Positions 24,928-33,876 of a stretch of 33,876 nucleotides of DNA are shown one piece after another. The notes under the pieces are model-generated. The model ran no database searches. It was not told the origin of the DNA and worked only from the letters and a program-made list of their open reading frames with translations. Where the stretch lies: the NCBI GenBank assembly GCA_945947155.1, contig CAMEXM010000018.1:1-33876 (forward strand), given 5' to 3'. The DNA comes from Polynucleobacter meluiroseus. Its GTDB lineage: Bacteria > Pseudomonadota > Gammaproteobacteria > Burkholderiales > Burkholderiaceae. Every line of letters begins with the position of its first letter. The first letter of the stretch is position 1. Both the position numbers and the translations under genes were made by a program.

Positions 24928-25314
24928 TTAATTGCCTGGGTGCTTCTCTTTGTAATCCTGAACGGCTGCCTTGATGGCATCTTCCGCCAAAATGGAGCAA
25001 TGGATTTTCACGGGTGGTAAAGCCAACTCTTCCGCGATTAAGGAGTTTTTAATCTCTAAGGCTTGATCCAAGGTTTTACCTTTAACCCACTCGGTTACGA
25101 GCGAGGAAGATGCAATCGCTGATCCACATCCGTAGGTTTTGAACTTCGCATCTTCAATGATGCCCTGCTCATTCACGCGAATTTGCAATTTCATGACATC
25201 GCCGCACGCTGGCGCGCCCACCATGCCGGTGCCGACGTTGTCATCGGTTTTTGCAAAGGAACCCACATTACGGGGATTCTCATAATGATCAATTACTTTA
25301 TCGCTATATGCCAT
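24928..25314 (-). CDS. iscU: Fe-S cluster scaffold protein IscU
   Basis: The 128-residue scaffold has the invariant ligands C37 and D39 (GAPACGDVM), C63 (YGCGSA) and C106 (KIHCSIL), and the HscA recognition motif LPPVK at 99-103. It builds [2Fe-2S] clusters from sulfur supplied by IscS. Operon position is standard, directly downstream of iscS. Confidence 0.96.
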   Translation of the reverse strand: MAYSDKVIDHYENPRNVGSFAKTDDNVGTGMVGAPACGDVMKLQIRVNEQGIIEDAKFKTYGCGSAIASSSLVTEWVKGKTLDQALEIKNSLIAEELALPPVKIHCSILAEDAIKAAVQDYKEKHPGN

Positions 25315-25342
25315 GGTTCTTTCTCCTGCTGTCTTAATCTGC

Positions 25343-26602
25343 TTAGTGGGCAGCCCACTGAATCGTACTCAAATCAATGCCGTCTTTGAACATCTCCCAC
25401 AAAGGAGACAATTCGCGGAGCTTGGCGATCTTTTCTTTGACCAATTGCACCGTAAAGTCAACTTCCTCTTCGGTAGTAAAGCGGCCAATGGTAAACCGAA
25501 TGGAGCTGTGTGCCAGCTCATCATTGCGACCGAGGGCACGCAATACATAGGACGGCTCTAAAGATGCGGATGTACACGCTGATCCCGATGAAATGGCAAT
25601 GTCTTTCAAGGCCATCAACATCGATTCGCCTTCGACGTAATTAAAGCTAATATTGAGGTTGTGTGCCACGCGCTGATCCATGTCGCCATTGACATAGACC
25701 TCTTCGATATCACGCAGGCCATTTAAGAGGCGATCGCGCAAGGCACGAATACGTTTATTTTCTTCAATCATATCGAGGCGGGCAAATTTAAACGCCTCAC
25801 CCATGCCGACAATTTGATGTACGGGCAATGTGCCGGAACGCATGCCACGCTCATGGCCGCCGCCGTGAATTTGCGCCTCAATCCGAATGCGGGGCTTGCG
25901 CCGCACAAACAATGCGCCAATGCCTTTGGGTCCATAGGATTTGTGTGCAGAAAAACTCATCAAATCAACTTTGATTTTTTCCAAGTCAATTTCAATCTTG
26001 CCGGTGGCTTGGGCTGCATCCACGTGCAAGATGATGCCCTTCGAGCGCGTGAGCTCGCCAATGCGGGGGATGTCCTGAATAACGCCAATCTCATTGTTAA
26101 CGTACATCACCGAAACCAAAATCGTATCGGGACGAATGGCTGCCTGCAGTTGATCAAAATCAATCAGGCCATTGGGCAAGACATCTAAATACGTTACCTC
26201 GAACCCTTCCCGCTCCAGCTCACGACACGTATCTAAAGTCGCCTTGTGCTCGGTTTTGATGGTGATGAGGTGCTTGCCCTTTTCTTGATAAAAGTGTGCT
26301 GCGCCCTTAACTGCCAAATTAATGCTTTCGGTTGCGCCGCTAGTCCACACAATTTCGCGGGGATCAGCATGCACCAACTTCGCCACTTCATTACGCGCTT
26401 CCTCAACGGCTTCTTCTGCGGCCCAACCAAAGGCGTGGCTTCGCGATGCCGCGTTACCAAACTGCTCGCGTAGGTAAGGAATCATCTTATCCACTACCCG
26501 AGGGTCGATCGGTGTTGTAGAGGAATAGTCCATGTAGACTGGAAAATGCTTTGGGCTAAACAGCGATATTGGCTGGATTGCTTTGGTTTCGGGTGCGTTC
26601 AT
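25343..26602 (-). CDS. iscS: Cysteine desulfurase IscS
   Basis: This PLP enzyme converts cysteine to alanine and a protein persulfide for Fe-S assembly and tRNA thiolation. The PLP lysine is K221 ([12 protein letters not shown]), the catalytic cysteine C343 ([10 protein letters not shown]), and the N-terminus of the fold is [11 protein letters not shown]. It has 419 residues from ATG 26602, with about 15 residues more at the N-terminus than the E. coli enzyme. No ATG lies closer to the conserved region except the one inside YMDY, so the longer start is accepted although its ribosome site is weak (GAAGA). Confidence 0.95.
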   Translation of the reverse strand: MNAPETKAIQPISLFSPKHFPVYMDYSSTTPIDPRVVDKMIPYLREQFGNAASRSHAFGWAAEEAVEEARNEVAKLVHADPREIVWTSGATESINLAVKGAAHFYQEKGKHLITIKTEHKATLDTCRELEREGFEVTYLDVLPNGLIDFDQLQAAIRPDTILVSVMYVNNEIGVIQDIPRIGELTRSKGIILHVDAAQATGKIEIDLEKIKVDLMSFSAHKSYGPKGIGALFVRRKPRIRIEAQIHGGGHERGMRSGTLPVHQIVGMGEAFKFARLDMIEENKRIRALRDRLLNGLRDIEEVYVNGDMDQRVAHNLNISFNYVEGESMLMALKDIAISSGSACTSASLEPSYVLRALGRNDELAHSSIRFTIGRFTTEEEVDFTVQLVKEKIAKLRELSPLWEMFKDGIDLSTIQWAAH

Positions 26603-26642
26603 AAATAGAAATCTTCAGTGGTAAACAATGCAATATTGAGAC

Positions 26643-27218
26643 TTAACTTTGCCGGGCAAGGTTAAAAACGGAATTCACGAGCAATGGCTTGGTGGCGATG
26701 CTAGGCTCTTTTTTTGTGAGCGGCGCAGGTACTGACTTCATTACCTTGATTGGCTCTGCTTTGATTTTGCGCTCACGCAAATCATGCACAACCTGGCCTC
26801 GATCTGCTTGCTGAGCAACTAAATCACGCAACGATACCGATGCAAGGTATTCCACCATACGGGTATTGAGATTGGCCCACAAGTCGTGTGTCATGCAGCG
26901 ACCATGTTGCTCATCATCGCCATGGCAATTGCCTTTGCCGCCACATTGGGTTGCATCCAAAGGCTCGTCCACCGCAACAATAATATCGGCCACGCTAACC
27001 TCTTCGGGCTTGCGTGCCAATGTATAGCCGCCGCCAGGGCCGCGTGTGCTCTCAACGATGTTAAAGCGGCGTAACTTACCGAACAACTGCTCAAGGTAAG
27101 AAAGGGAGATATGTTGCCTTTGGCTAATTCCGGCTAGGGTTACGGGGCCATGGGCCTCCCGTAGCGCCAAATCAATCATGGCGGTTACTGCAAAACGACC
27201 TTTAGTTGTAAGTCTCAT
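26643..27218 (-). CDS. iscR: Rrf2-family Fe-S regulator IscR
   Basis: From ATG 27218, with AAGG six bases upstream, it has 191 residues starting MRLTTKGRFAV, the usual IscR N-terminus. The winged helix contains ISLSYLEQLFGKLR and the wing STRGPGGGY. Cluster ligands are C92, C98, C108 and H111. The second gap is nine residues rather than the five of E. coli, and the C-terminal tail is longer than in E. coli. The frame extends upstream to 27290, but that part covers the promoter. It is the first gene of isc and should repress its own operon when loaded with [2Fe-2S]. Confidence 0.94.
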   Translation of the reverse strand: MRLTTKGRFAVTAMIDLALREAHGPVTLAGISQRQHISLSYLEQLFGKLRRFNIVESTRGPGGGYTLARKPEEVSVADIIVAVDEPLDATQCGGKGNCHGDDEQHGRCMTHDLWANLNTRMVEYLASVSLRDLVAQQADRGQVVHDLRERKIKAEPIKVMKSVPAPLTKKEPSIATKPLLVNSVFNLARQS

Positions 27219-27269
27219 ATGGCACCTTGGTAATGGATTTGTTATGGACAGCGCACAGTCGGGCGGGTA

Positions 27270-27294
27270 ATACCCAACCGTTATAGTCAAGAAT
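27270..27294 (-). promoter_or_regulatory. Candidate type 1 IscR binding site, proximal
   Basis: The 25-base stretch fits the E. coli type 1 IscR consensus at 21 of 25 positions by my reading: ATACCC at the left, TAGTCAAG near the right arm. It lies 52-76 bases upstream of the iscR start. It overlaps a perfect GGGTA-A-TACCC dyad (27265-27275). It is one of two sites five bases apart. Confidence 0.7.
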
Positions 27295-27299
27295 AACAG

Positions 27300-27324
27300 A
27301 TACCCTACTAATTTGCTCGGGTAC
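27300..27324 (-). promoter_or_regulatory. Candidate type 1 IscR binding site, distal
   Basis: This second 25-base match to the type 1 consensus (about 21 of 25) has ATACCC-TACT at the left and CTCGGGTAC at the right. It adjoins a further TACCC half site at 27325-27329, which forms a GGGTA-C-TACCC dyad. Two tandem sites upstream of iscR fit strong, cooperative autoregulation. Confidence 0.68.
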
Positions 27325-27336
27325 TACCCATGTTGG

Positions 27337-29514
27337 CTATAGGGCATCCTGGGATAAGGCGCCAAAGGCCATTTCTTTGACCTTGCTGAGGCGATCACGG
27401 GTCGCAGCTGCCTTTTCAAACTCGAGATTTTTGGCTTCGGCGTTCATTTGCTTCTCTAGGCGCTTGATTTCTGCCGAGAGCGCCCGCTCACTTAGTCCAG
27501 CATAGTGCGCCTGCTCTTCTGCGGCGACAAACTCAGAGCGCTTCTCTTTGACGTCGTAAACCCCATCAATGATGTCTTTAATGCGTTTGGTTACCCCGCG
27601 CGGCTCAATGCCATGCTCTTTATTAAAAGCAATTTGCTTGGTACGGCGCCGCTCAGTCTCACCCATAGCGCGGCGCATCGAATCGGTAATGCGATCGGCA
27701 TACAAAATTGCCTTGCCATTCATATTGCGCGCTGCCCTACCAATCGTTTGAATCAGGCTGCGCTCTGAGCGCAAAAAGCCTTCCTTATCGGCATCCAAAA
27801 TAGCAACCAGCGATACCTCGGGAATATCCAAGCCCTCACGCAGCAAGTTAATGCCAACAAGAACATCAAATGCGCCCAGTCGCAAGTCCCGAATAATTTC
27901 GACGCGCTCTACCGTGTCAATATCCGAGTGCACGTAGCGCACCTTGACGCCGTTGTCGGATAAAAAATCAGTGAGTTGCTCAGCCATCCGCTTAGTCAAT
28001 ACGGTGACCAAGACGCGCTCGCCTACCTTCACGCGCTCATGAATTTGGTTGAGTAAATCATCCACTTGTGAACTCGCGGGTAATACCTGAATTTGCGGAT
28101 CCACCAAGCCCGTTGGCCGCGCCACTTGCTCAACAACCTGTCCGGTTTTACTGGCCTCATAATCCGCTGGGGTGGCTGAGACAAAAATGGCTTGACGCAT
28201 TTTGGTTTCAAACTCCGGAAACTTAAGCGGCCGGTTGTCAAGCGCCGATGGCAGACGAAAGCCAAAATCCACCAAGGTTTGTTTGCGTGATCGATCGCCG
28301 TTATACATGGCGTTTAACTGCCCAATCATGACGTGGCTCTCATCCAAGAACATCAAGGCATCTTGGGGTAGGTAATCCACCAAAGTTGGGGGCGACTCGC
28401 CTGGTTTTGCGCCCGATAAATGGCGTGAGTAATTTTCAATGCCTTTGCAAAAGCCCAATTCATTTAGCATTTCGAGGTCAAAGCGCGTGCGCTGCTCTAA
28501 ACGCTGCGCCTCTACCAGCTTGCCATCCTTTACAAACTCCGCAAGGCGATCGCGCAATTCAGTTTTGATTGTCTCAATGGCGTTGAGTACGGTTTCCCGG
28601 GGGGTCACGTAGTGCGAACTAGGGTAAACCGTAAAACGCGGGATCTTTTGTTTGATCCGGCCCGTCAAGGGATCAAAAAATTGCAGGCTCTCAATCACAT
28701 CATCAAATAACTCAACACGGACTGCGAGCTCATTGTGTTCTGCAGGGAAAATATCGATGGTGTCGCCACGCACTCGAAATACACCCCGCTGAAAATCCAT
28801 TTCATTACGGTCATATTGCATCGCAATTAAGCGCGTAACGATATCGCGCTGACTCATCTTATCGCCGGGGCGCAAGGTCATCACCATGCTGTGGTAATCG
28901 CCAGGATTACCGATACCGTAAATTGCTGAGACCGAAGCTACGATCACAACGTCACGGCGCTCCAATAAACTCTTGGTGGCAGACAAACGCATCTGCTCAA
29001 TGTGCTCATTGATGGCCGAATCCTTTTCAATAAAAAGATCGCGATGCGGTACATAGGCTTCCGGTTGGTAATAGTCGTAATAACTTACAAAGTATTCGAC
29101 TGCATTACGCGGAAAAAACTCCCTGAATTCGCTATAGAGCTGGGCAGCCAGGGTCTTATTCGGCGCAAATACGATGGCGGGCCGACCCATGCGAGCAATC
29201 ACATTGGCCATGGTGTAGGTTTTGCCCGATCCCGTAACGCCTAATAGGGTTTGAAAGGATAGGCCGTCCTCAATCCCGGCAACCAAGAGATCAATGGCTT
29301 GGGGCTGATCACCCGCGGGAGGAAATGGCTGATACAACTCAAATGGCGAGTCCGGAAAACGCACAAACTTAGCCGGATCGAGACCTTCTGGCGCGCTGCT
29401 TAAGGGCAGATCTACCTCGAGGCCAGCGGCTAGGGGTTTGGGGCTTGATTTTGGCAACTTTGGGGGCATCTCGGCTATCATTTCATCTGCATACAATTTC
29501 ACAGAGAATTTCAT
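27337..29514 (-). CDS. uvrB: Excinuclease ABC subunit B
   Basis: This DNA damage-recognition helicase takes DNA from UvrA and recruits UvrC. Walker A is GVTGSGKT (92-99), the beta-hairpin [12 protein letters not shown], and the DEAD-like motif FLDESHV. The helicase block is [26 protein letters not shown], and the C-terminal UVR coiled coil is near 680-715. It has 725 residues from ATG 29514, about 50 more at the N-terminus than E. coli, rich in Pro and Ser. Alternative ATGs at 29481 and 29469 would remove 11 or 15 residues; none has a clear ribosome site, so the exact start is open. It is upstream of and co-directional with iscR. Confidence 0.95.
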   Translation of the reverse strand: MKFSVKLYADEMIAEMPPKLPKSSPKPLAAGLEVDLPLSSAPEGLDPAKFVRFPDSPFELYQPFPPAGDQPQAIDLLVAGIEDGLSFQTLLGVTGSGKTYTMANVIARMGRPAIVFAPNKTLAAQLYSEFREFFPRNAVEYFVSYYDYYQPEAYVPHRDLFIEKDSAINEHIEQMRLSATKSLLERRDVVIVASVSAIYGIGNPGDYHSMVMTLRPGDKMSQRDIVTRLIAMQYDRNEMDFQRGVFRVRGDTIDIFPAEHNELAVRVELFDDVIESLQFFDPLTGRIKQKIPRFTVYPSSHYVTPRETVLNAIETIKTELRDRLAEFVKDGKLVEAQRLEQRTRFDLEMLNELGFCKGIENYSRHLSGAKPGESPPTLVDYLPQDALMFLDESHVMIGQLNAMYNGDRSRKQTLVDFGFRLPSALDNRPLKFPEFETKMRQAIFVSATPADYEASKTGQVVEQVARPTGLVDPQIQVLPASSQVDDLLNQIHERVKVGERVLVTVLTKRMAEQLTDFLSDNGVKVRYVHSDIDTVERVEIIRDLRLGAFDVLVGINLLREGLDIPEVSLVAILDADKEGFLRSERSLIQTIGRAARNMNGKAILYADRITDSMRRAMGETERRRTKQIAFNKEHGIEPRGVTKRIKDIIDGVYDVKEKRSEFVAAEEQAHYAGLSERALSAEIKRLEKQMNAEAKNLEFEKAAATRDRLSKVKEMAFGALSQDAL

Positions 29515-29627
29515 ATAAACATTGATTTTGCCGTTTTTATCTAAAGATAGTCAGCCATTACTCTAAAAATCACCAATTCTTTGAGATCAAGCCTTCTTTT
29601 CAACCATTTACAGACGCCCACTACCCC

Positions 29628-30827
29628 ATGAACCTGTTTTCCTCCGTACAACTTGCCCCTAAAGACCCAATTTTTGGCCTGACCGAAGCCTATATGGCCG
29701 ACCAAAATCCAGAAAAGGTTAATTTAGGTGTTGGCGTTTACTACACCGATGAAGGCAAGGTCCCTTTGTTAAAGGCGGTTATTGAGGCTGAAAAAGAGAT
29801 CGTCGCCAAACAATCTCCACGCAGCTACGTCCCAATTGAGGGGCCAAGTCCCTACAACATGGGTGTCCAAAAACTCCTCTTTGGCGAAGACTCCCCGTTA
29901 ATTAAGGATGGTCGGGTTGTCACTGCGGAGTGCCTGGGCGGTACGGGCGCCTTACGTGTCGGCGGCGACTTTGTGAGACGCATTGAGCCAAACGTACCCG
30001 CAGCCATTAGTAACCCCAGCTGGGAAAACCACCGCGGCGTTTTCGAAGCTGCCGGTTATGAGGTGCTTGAATACACCTACTTTGACAGCAAAACACGCGG
30101 CGTGGATTTTGCTGGAATGGTCAAATCCCTAGAGTCTTTTCCGAAGCGCACCCTGGTTGTGCTGCATGTCTGCTGCCATAACCCCACTGGCGCAGATCTG
30201 ACTAAAGAACAGTGGCTTAAGGTAATTGAGATTTGCCGAGAGCGGGACCTCATTCCATTTTTAGATATGGCGTACCAAGGCTTTGCTCAAGGCATTGCAG
30301 AGGATGGACTTGCTGCGCGGTTATTTGCAGAATCAGGCATGTCTTTTTTTGTATCCAGCTCTTTTTCAAAATCGTTCTCGCTGTATGGCGAGCGTGTAGG
30401 CGCCCTGTCCATCGTCACCCAAAACCGAGATGAATCCGCACGCGTGCTCTCGCAACTCAAGCGCGTGATTCGCACGAATTACTCCAACCCGCCAACCCAT
30501 GGTGGCGCAATTGTGGCTGCTGTGCTCAATAACTCAGGCCTACGTCAGCAGTGGGAAGATGAGCTCGCAACCATGCGTGATCGTATTAAAATCATGCGCC
30601 ACGAACTGGTTGTCCGCTTGGCTGCCAACGGTGCAAAACAGGATTTCAGTTTTATCGAGTCGCAACGTGGCATGTTCTCCTATTCGGGCCTGAGTGCAGA
30701 ACAAGTGGCGCGCCTGCAAAAGGAGGACAGTATTTTTGCCCTGTCTACCGGTCGTATTTGCGTTGCAGCCCTCAATACCAAGAATATTGACCGCGTGGCT
30801 AAAGCAATTGCCCGCGTCTTAGCGTAA
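29628..30827 (+). CDS. Aromatic amino acid/aspartate aminotransferase (class I, TyrB/AspC type)
   Basis: The 399-residue PLP enzyme transfers amino groups between aspartate or aromatic amino acids and 2-oxoglutarate. The PLP lysine is K248 (SSSFSKSFSLYGERVG), with N185 in CHNPTG and the N-terminal LGVGVYYTDEGKVP. The C-terminal substrate-carboxylate region contains GRICVAALN. AspC and TyrB cannot be told apart safely by eye; TyrB-type annotations are usual in this genomic position. It is divergent from uvrB across 113 bases with no obvious promoter boxes or ribosome site. Confidence 0.9.
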   Translation: MNLFSSVQLAPKDPIFGLTEAYMADQNPEKVNLGVGVYYTDEGKVPLLKAVIEAEKEIVAKQSPRSYVPIEGPSPYNMGVQKLLFGEDSPLIKDGRVVTAECLGGTGALRVGGDFVRRIEPNVPAAISNPSWENHRGVFEAAGYEVLEYTYFDSKTRGVDFAGMVKSLESFPKRTLVVLHVCCHNPTGADLTKEQWLKVIEICRERDLIPFLDMAYQGFAQGIAEDGLAARLFAESGMSFFVSSSFSKSFSLYGERVGALSIVTQNRDESARVLSQLKRVIRTNYSNPPTHGGAIVAAVLNNSGLRQQWEDELATMRDRIKIMRHELVVRLAANGAKQDFSFIESQRGMFSYSGLSAEQVARLQKEDSIFALSTGRICVAALNTKNIDRVAKAIARVLA

Positions 30828-30858
30828 AGGCGGTTACACTGGTTTTCTAGGAGGCGTC

Positions 30859-32154
30859 ATGCTATATCAACTGTACGAGTTCCAAAAAGCATTGCTTCAG
30901 CCATTAAGCTCATGGGCACAAACTGCATCAGAGACGTTTATCAACGCGTCCAATCCATTATCCAAAATGCCTGGGGCGGAACGCATTGCTGCAAGCTATG
31001 AGTTACTGCACCGACTCGGAAAAGAATATAAAAAACCAGAATTCGGTATTCGAGCTGTAAAAGCCCACGGACGCGATGTTGCCATTCACGAAATCACCAC
31101 ACTCGAAAAGCCGTTCTGCAATTTAATCCGCTTTAAGCGCTATTCGGATGACATTGAAGTCATCAAACAACTCAAAGAAGATCCAGTCGTGTTGGTGGTT
31201 GCGCCCTTATCAGGTCACCACTCCACTTTGCTACGCGATACCGTACGTACATTGCTGCAAGACCACAAAGTTTATATCACCGATTGGCTGGATGCACGAA
31301 CAGTACCGGCCAACGAAGGTGAATTTGGGCTCGATGATTATGTGCACTACATTCAAGAGTTTATTCGCACCATTGGCCCTAAGAATCTCCACGTGATTTC
31401 AGTATGTCAGCCGACGGTACCAACTTTAGGGGCTGTCTCCCTGATGGCATCCAGCGGTGAAGAGACGCCTGCCTCAATGATCATGATGGGTGGCCCGATC
31501 GACGCGCGCAAATCGCCTACTGCAGTCAACTCCTTGGCTGATAAAAAATCATACGAGTGGTTTGAAAGCCATGTTATCTATGACGTACCCCAGCCTCATG
31601 CTGGCGCGGGTCGCCGAGTCTATCCAGGGTTTTTGCAGCACAAGGGTTTTATCGCAATGAACCCACGGAACCACATGCAATCGCATTGGGATTTTTTCCA
31701 GAACTTGGTGCGCGGCGATGAGTTGGATGTAAAAGCCCATATTCGCTTTTATGATGAGTACAACGCAGTTTTGGATATGGATGCTAAGTACTATTTGGAT
31801 ACCATCAAAACCGTATTTCAAGAACACGCTTTACCCAGCGGTACCTGGAAAGTCTCTGGTAAGTTAGTCAAGCCCCATGACATTACTGATGTTGCGCTCC
31901 TTACCATCGAGGGTGAGCTAGATGACATTTCTGGTAGCGGTCAAACCCGCGCCGCACATAAATTATGTAAAGGGATTCCTGCCGAACGCAAGGACCATTA
32001 CGAAGTAGTTGGAGCTGGTCACTACGGCATTTTTTCAGGTCGACGTTGGCGTGAAAAGGTGTATCCGCGTATTAAAGATTTCATCCGTGAGCATGAGCAA
32101 ACTTCCAAGGCATCAAAAAAGAAGGTAGCCAAAGCAGCGCTCGCGAGTGACTAA
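30859..32154 (+). CDS. phaZ: Intracellular polyhydroxyalkanoate depolymerase
   Basis: The 431-residue protein degrades stored PHB granules inside the cell. The catalytic triad known from Ralstonia eutropha PhaZ1 (Cys183, Asp355, His388) is present at exactly the same positions: C183 in HVISVCQPTVP, D355 in EGELDD, H388 in GAGHYG. The N-terminus MLYQLYEFQKALLQPL is typical. A strong AGGAGG lies five bases before ATG. It indicates that the organism stores PHA. It follows the aminotransferase by 31 bases, and its C-terminal tail is Lys/Ala-rich. Confidence 0.93.
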   Translation: MLYQLYEFQKALLQPLSSWAQTASETFINASNPLSKMPGAERIAASYELLHRLGKEYKKPEFGIRAVKAHGRDVAIHEITTLEKPFCNLIRFKRYSDDIEVIKQLKEDPVVLVVAPLSGHHSTLLRDTVRTLLQDHKVYITDWLDARTVPANEGEFGLDDYVHYIQEFIRTIGPKNLHVISVCQPTVPTLGAVSLMASSGEETPASMIMMGGPIDARKSPTAVNSLADKKSYEWFESHVIYDVPQPHAGAGRRVYPGFLQHKGFIAMNPRNHMQSHWDFFQNLVRGDELDVKAHIRFYDEYNAVLDMDAKYYLDTIKTVFQEHALPSGTWKVSGKLVKPHDITDVALLTIEGELDDISGSGQTRAAHKLCKGIPAERKDHYEVVGAGHYGIFSGRRWREKVYPRIKDFIREHEQTSKASKKKVAKAALASD

Positions 32155-32186
32155 GTTCGCAATTCTTACTTGCTGACAAACACCGC

Positions 32187-32891
32187 ATGAATCCAGTTGA
32201 ACTCTGCAATCAACTCGATGGTGTACTTCCTCAAACCCAATGTACGAAGTGCGGTTACCCCGACTGCCGATCCTATGCTGCGGCGATGGCCGATGAGGGG
32301 GTATTACCCAATCGCTGCCCGCCAGGGGGCGCCGAAGGAATAAAGCGTCTAAGCGCTATTTTGACGATGTCCGGACGGCAACTTCCGCCTCATCTTCAAT
32401 TGGAATCTGAGTGCGGCATCGAACGGCCGCGGCCAGTAGCCCTCATTGACCCTAAGACCTGTATTGGCTGCACCCTCTGCATACAAGCCTGTCCGGTCGA
32501 TGCCATTGTGGGCGCATCAAAACAGATGCACGTGGTGCTGACGGAGTGGTGCACGGGCTGTGATCTCTGCGTGCCGCCCTGCCCAGTTGATTGCATCAGT
32601 ATGGTTTCAGTGACCGAAAGCCGAACTGGCTGGGATGCATGGACGGCTGAGCAGGCTGATTTATCGCGGACACGCTACCACCGACGCGAAGATCGCCTAG
32701 AGCGCGAAGAGCGTGATAACAATCTACGCCTGTCTAAAAAAGCCGAGGCCAAGTTAAAGGCACTCAACGAAGCCGTTGGCGGTACAAGCCAATCCATAGA
32801 GCAAGCGCAAGAAAGCGAACGCAAACGTGCGATCATTGCAGCCGCAATTGAGCGTGCAAAGCTGGCTGCAGCCAAAGGCGACGCGAAATGA
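32187..32891 (+). CDS. RnfB/RsxB-like iron-sulfur protein without membrane anchor
   Basis: The 234-residue protein has an N-terminal 4Fe-4S domain (C19, C22, C27, C44 in CTKCGYPDC and NRCPPGG) and then two ferredoxin clusters (C92, C95, C98, C102 and C122, C125, C128, C132). The tail is charged and probably helical. It is the betaproteobacterial RnfB-like form lacking the hydrophobic N-terminal segment of true RnfB. Partners RnfACDGE are not nearby. Its stop overlaps the nth start by four bases, suggesting it supplies or maintains the Fe-S cluster or redox state of Nth; that link is inferred. Confidence 0.87.
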   Translation: MNPVELCNQLDGVLPQTQCTKCGYPDCRSYAAAMADEGVLPNRCPPGGAEGIKRLSAILTMSGRQLPPHLQLESECGIERPRPVALIDPKTCIGCTLCIQACPVDAIVGASKQMHVVLTEWCTGCDLCVPPCPVDCISMVSVTESRTGWDAWTAEQADLSRTRYHRREDRLEREERDNNLRLSKKAEAKLKALNEAVGGTSQSIEQAQESERKRAIIAAAIERAKLAAAKGDAK

Positions 32892-33544
32892 ATCTTGAGC
32901 AGCGCAACGCTTTTTTTGCTCAACTGAAAGTAAATAATCCCAACCCAGAAACTGAGCTAGAGTACAGCTCACCCTTTGAATTACTGGTTGCGGTTCTGCT
33001 CTCAGCGCAGGCGACCGACATATCCGTCAATAAAGGGACGCGTCAGTTATTTAAAATCGCCAATACACCTGCCGCCTTACTAGCTTTAGGCGAAGATGGC
33101 GTACGACCCTTCATCGAGCACATCGGCCTCTTTCGCACCAAAGGAAAACACTTACAAGAAACCTGCCGCATTTTGCTAGAGCAGCATGGCGGGGAAGTTC
33201 CTCGCACCCGTGAAGCGCTTGAAGCCCTTCCAGGAGTAGGTCGAAAAACAGCCAATGTTGTTTTAAATACAGCATTTGGGGAGCCTACCATGGCGGTCGA
33301 TACCCATATCTTTAGGGTATCGAATCGTACCGGCCTTGCTCCAGGAAAAGATGTGCTGAAAGTAGAGCAGCAACTCCTCAAACGCATTCCAAAAGAGTAT
33401 TTACTAGATGCGCACCATTGGCTGATTTTGCATGGGCGTTATGTTTGTAAGGCACGATCACCTGAATGTGCCCAATGCATTGTCGAGCCACTCTGTGGTT
33501 ACCGTCAAAAAACGGGAAAAGGACAAATTCGTGGCACTGTTTAA
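32888..33544 (+). CDS. nth: Endonuclease III
   Basis: This 218-residue DNA glycosylase/AP lyase removes oxidised pyrimidines. Helix-hairpin-helix LPGVGRKTANVVL carries K120, and D138 lies in VDTHIFR; both share the numbering of the E. coli enzyme. The [4Fe-4S] ligands C187, C194, C197 and C203 have the C-x6-C-x2-C-x5-C spacing. It is translationally coupled to the RnfB-like gene (ATGA). Confidence 0.96.
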   Translation: MNLEQRNAFFAQLKVNNPNPETELEYSSPFELLVAVLLSAQATDISVNKGTRQLFKIANTPAALLALGEDGVRPFIEHIGLFRTKGKHLQETCRILLEQHGGEVPRTREALEALPGVGRKTANVVLNTAFGEPTMAVDTHIFRVSNRTGLAPGKDVLKVEQQLLKRIPKEYLLDAHHWLILHGRYVCKARSPECAQCIVEPLCGYRQKTGKGQIRGTV

Positions 33545-33876
33545 TCCAAGCCGAGATGAAGTCCGGCGTTTCTTTTGCGATACCTGGCAGAAAAAGCAAG
33601 CCAGTACGATTTTGACGCCACTCGAAACGCTGGCTGGCCAGTGGATGGAAGAGCATCCTGAGTACCATGCCTTACTCGGCGATAGTGAAGCTGCACTGAG
33701 TCAAGATTACACTCCAGAGCGTGGCGAAACCAATCCCTTCCTACATCTCTCGATGCACCTATCCATTAGCGAGCAGATCTCAATTGATCAACCGCCAGGT
33801 ATTCGGCACGTCGCCAGCGTTCTTACGCAGCGACTTGATTCCGAACATGCGGCGCAGCATCGGATCATGGAGTGCC
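33531..33876 (+). CDS. DUF1841 family protein, N-terminal part (3' end outside window)
   Basis: The open frame starts at GTG 33531, inside the end of nth, and runs off the window after 115 codons. It reads VALFNPSRDEVRRFFCDTW at the start, then EHPEYHALL, TNPFLHLSMHLSISEQ and SIDQPPGIR, the conserved blocks of DUF1841, which is typical downstream of nth in Burkholderiales. AAAAGGA lies seven bases before GTG. Function is unknown. The overlap of 14 bases with nth suggests one transcription unit. Confidence 0.88.
   Translation, partial: MALFNPSRDEVRRFFCDTWQKKQASTILTPLETLAGQWMEEHPEYHALLGDSEAALSQDYTPERGETNPFLHLSMHLSISEQISIDQPPGIRHVASVLTQRLDSEHAAQHRIMEC

Noticed and set aside
1-33876. tRNA, rRNA, CRISPR arrays, insertion sequences, phage or toxin-antitoxin genes
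   Set aside because: Intergenic gaps are short (at most 225 bases) and show no cloverleaf, repeat-spacer pattern, transposase or integrase; all long frames are explained by the listed genes or their shadows.

Overview
The window looks like a chromosomal segment of a betaproteobacterium of the Burkholderiaceae, probably Polynucleobacter or a close relative. The evidence is a complete isc operon next to uvrB, an nth–DUF1841 pair behind a RnfB-like ferredoxin, an intracellular PHA depolymerase of the Ralstonia type, a Bug/TctC periplasmic binding protein, and moderate GC content. The genus is inferred from gene order and protein similarity by eye; no database search was made. I see no tRNA, rRNA, CRISPR array, insertion sequence or phage gene. 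No gene-free stretch reaches 300 bases; the longest is 225 bases (3869-4093).

The left two thirds (1-21.8 kb) is a catabolic, accessory-like block. It opens with the end of a glmL-type mutase chaperone and a full glmE-like B12-dependent mutase subunit, closed by a strong bidirectional terminator. Next, on the minus strand, is xsc (sulfoacetaldehyde acetyltransferase). Divergent from it are cobS and cobT, the AAA+ and VWA parts of aerobic cobaltochelatase. A minus-strand operon slcC-comC-suyA-suyB-gntR (11065 down to 6869) encodes two stereospecific sulfolactate dehydrogenases, the two-subunit sulfolactate sulfo-lyase and a GntR/UTRA regulator. Divergent from that operon run a Bug binding protein, a thiamine-diphosphate enzyme and a GlcD-like FAD hydroxyacid oxidase. 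A TauE/SafE exporter converges on the oxidase. Read together, these genes can desulfonate 3-sulfolactate directly (SuyAB), interconvert its enantiomers through sulfopyruvate (SlcC/ComC), and cleave sulfoacetaldehyde (Xsc), with TauE a candidate sulfite exporter. The usual two-subunit sulfopyruvate decarboxylase (ComDE) is not in the window, and the single-chain ThDP enzyme is a candidate to fill that step.

From 20.8 kb down to 15.3 kb a LysR-controlled minus-strand operon has an unusual order: sdhB-like, two small membrane cytochrome subunits, class I hydro-lyase alpha and beta (fumarase/tartrate dehydratase/mesaconase family), sdhA-like flavoprotein, tauE. The flavoprotein lacks the His used for covalent FAD attachment, and the hydro-lyase beta subunit has a changed RDxxH motif. 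The module may therefore serve a dicarboxylate other than ordinary succinate/fumarate.

The right third (21.8-33.9 kb) is housekeeping: iscR-iscS-iscU-iscA-hscB-hscA-fdx, with two candidate type 1 IscR sites upstream of iscR, then uvrB, a divergent aromatic/aspartate aminotransferase, phaZ, a RnfB-like ferredoxin, nth, and the start of a DUF1841 gene cut by the window edge.

The most notable signals are as follows. (i) The GlmE-like protein has lost residues that bind glutamate in the known enzyme. (ii) The sulfolactate pathway has an apparent decarboxylase replacement. (iii) The SDH/fumarase-like module is divergent. (iv) The exporter gene appears to start at an AUU codon. (v) The slcC promoter appears to give a nearly leaderless transcript, with an operator palindrome over its -10 box.
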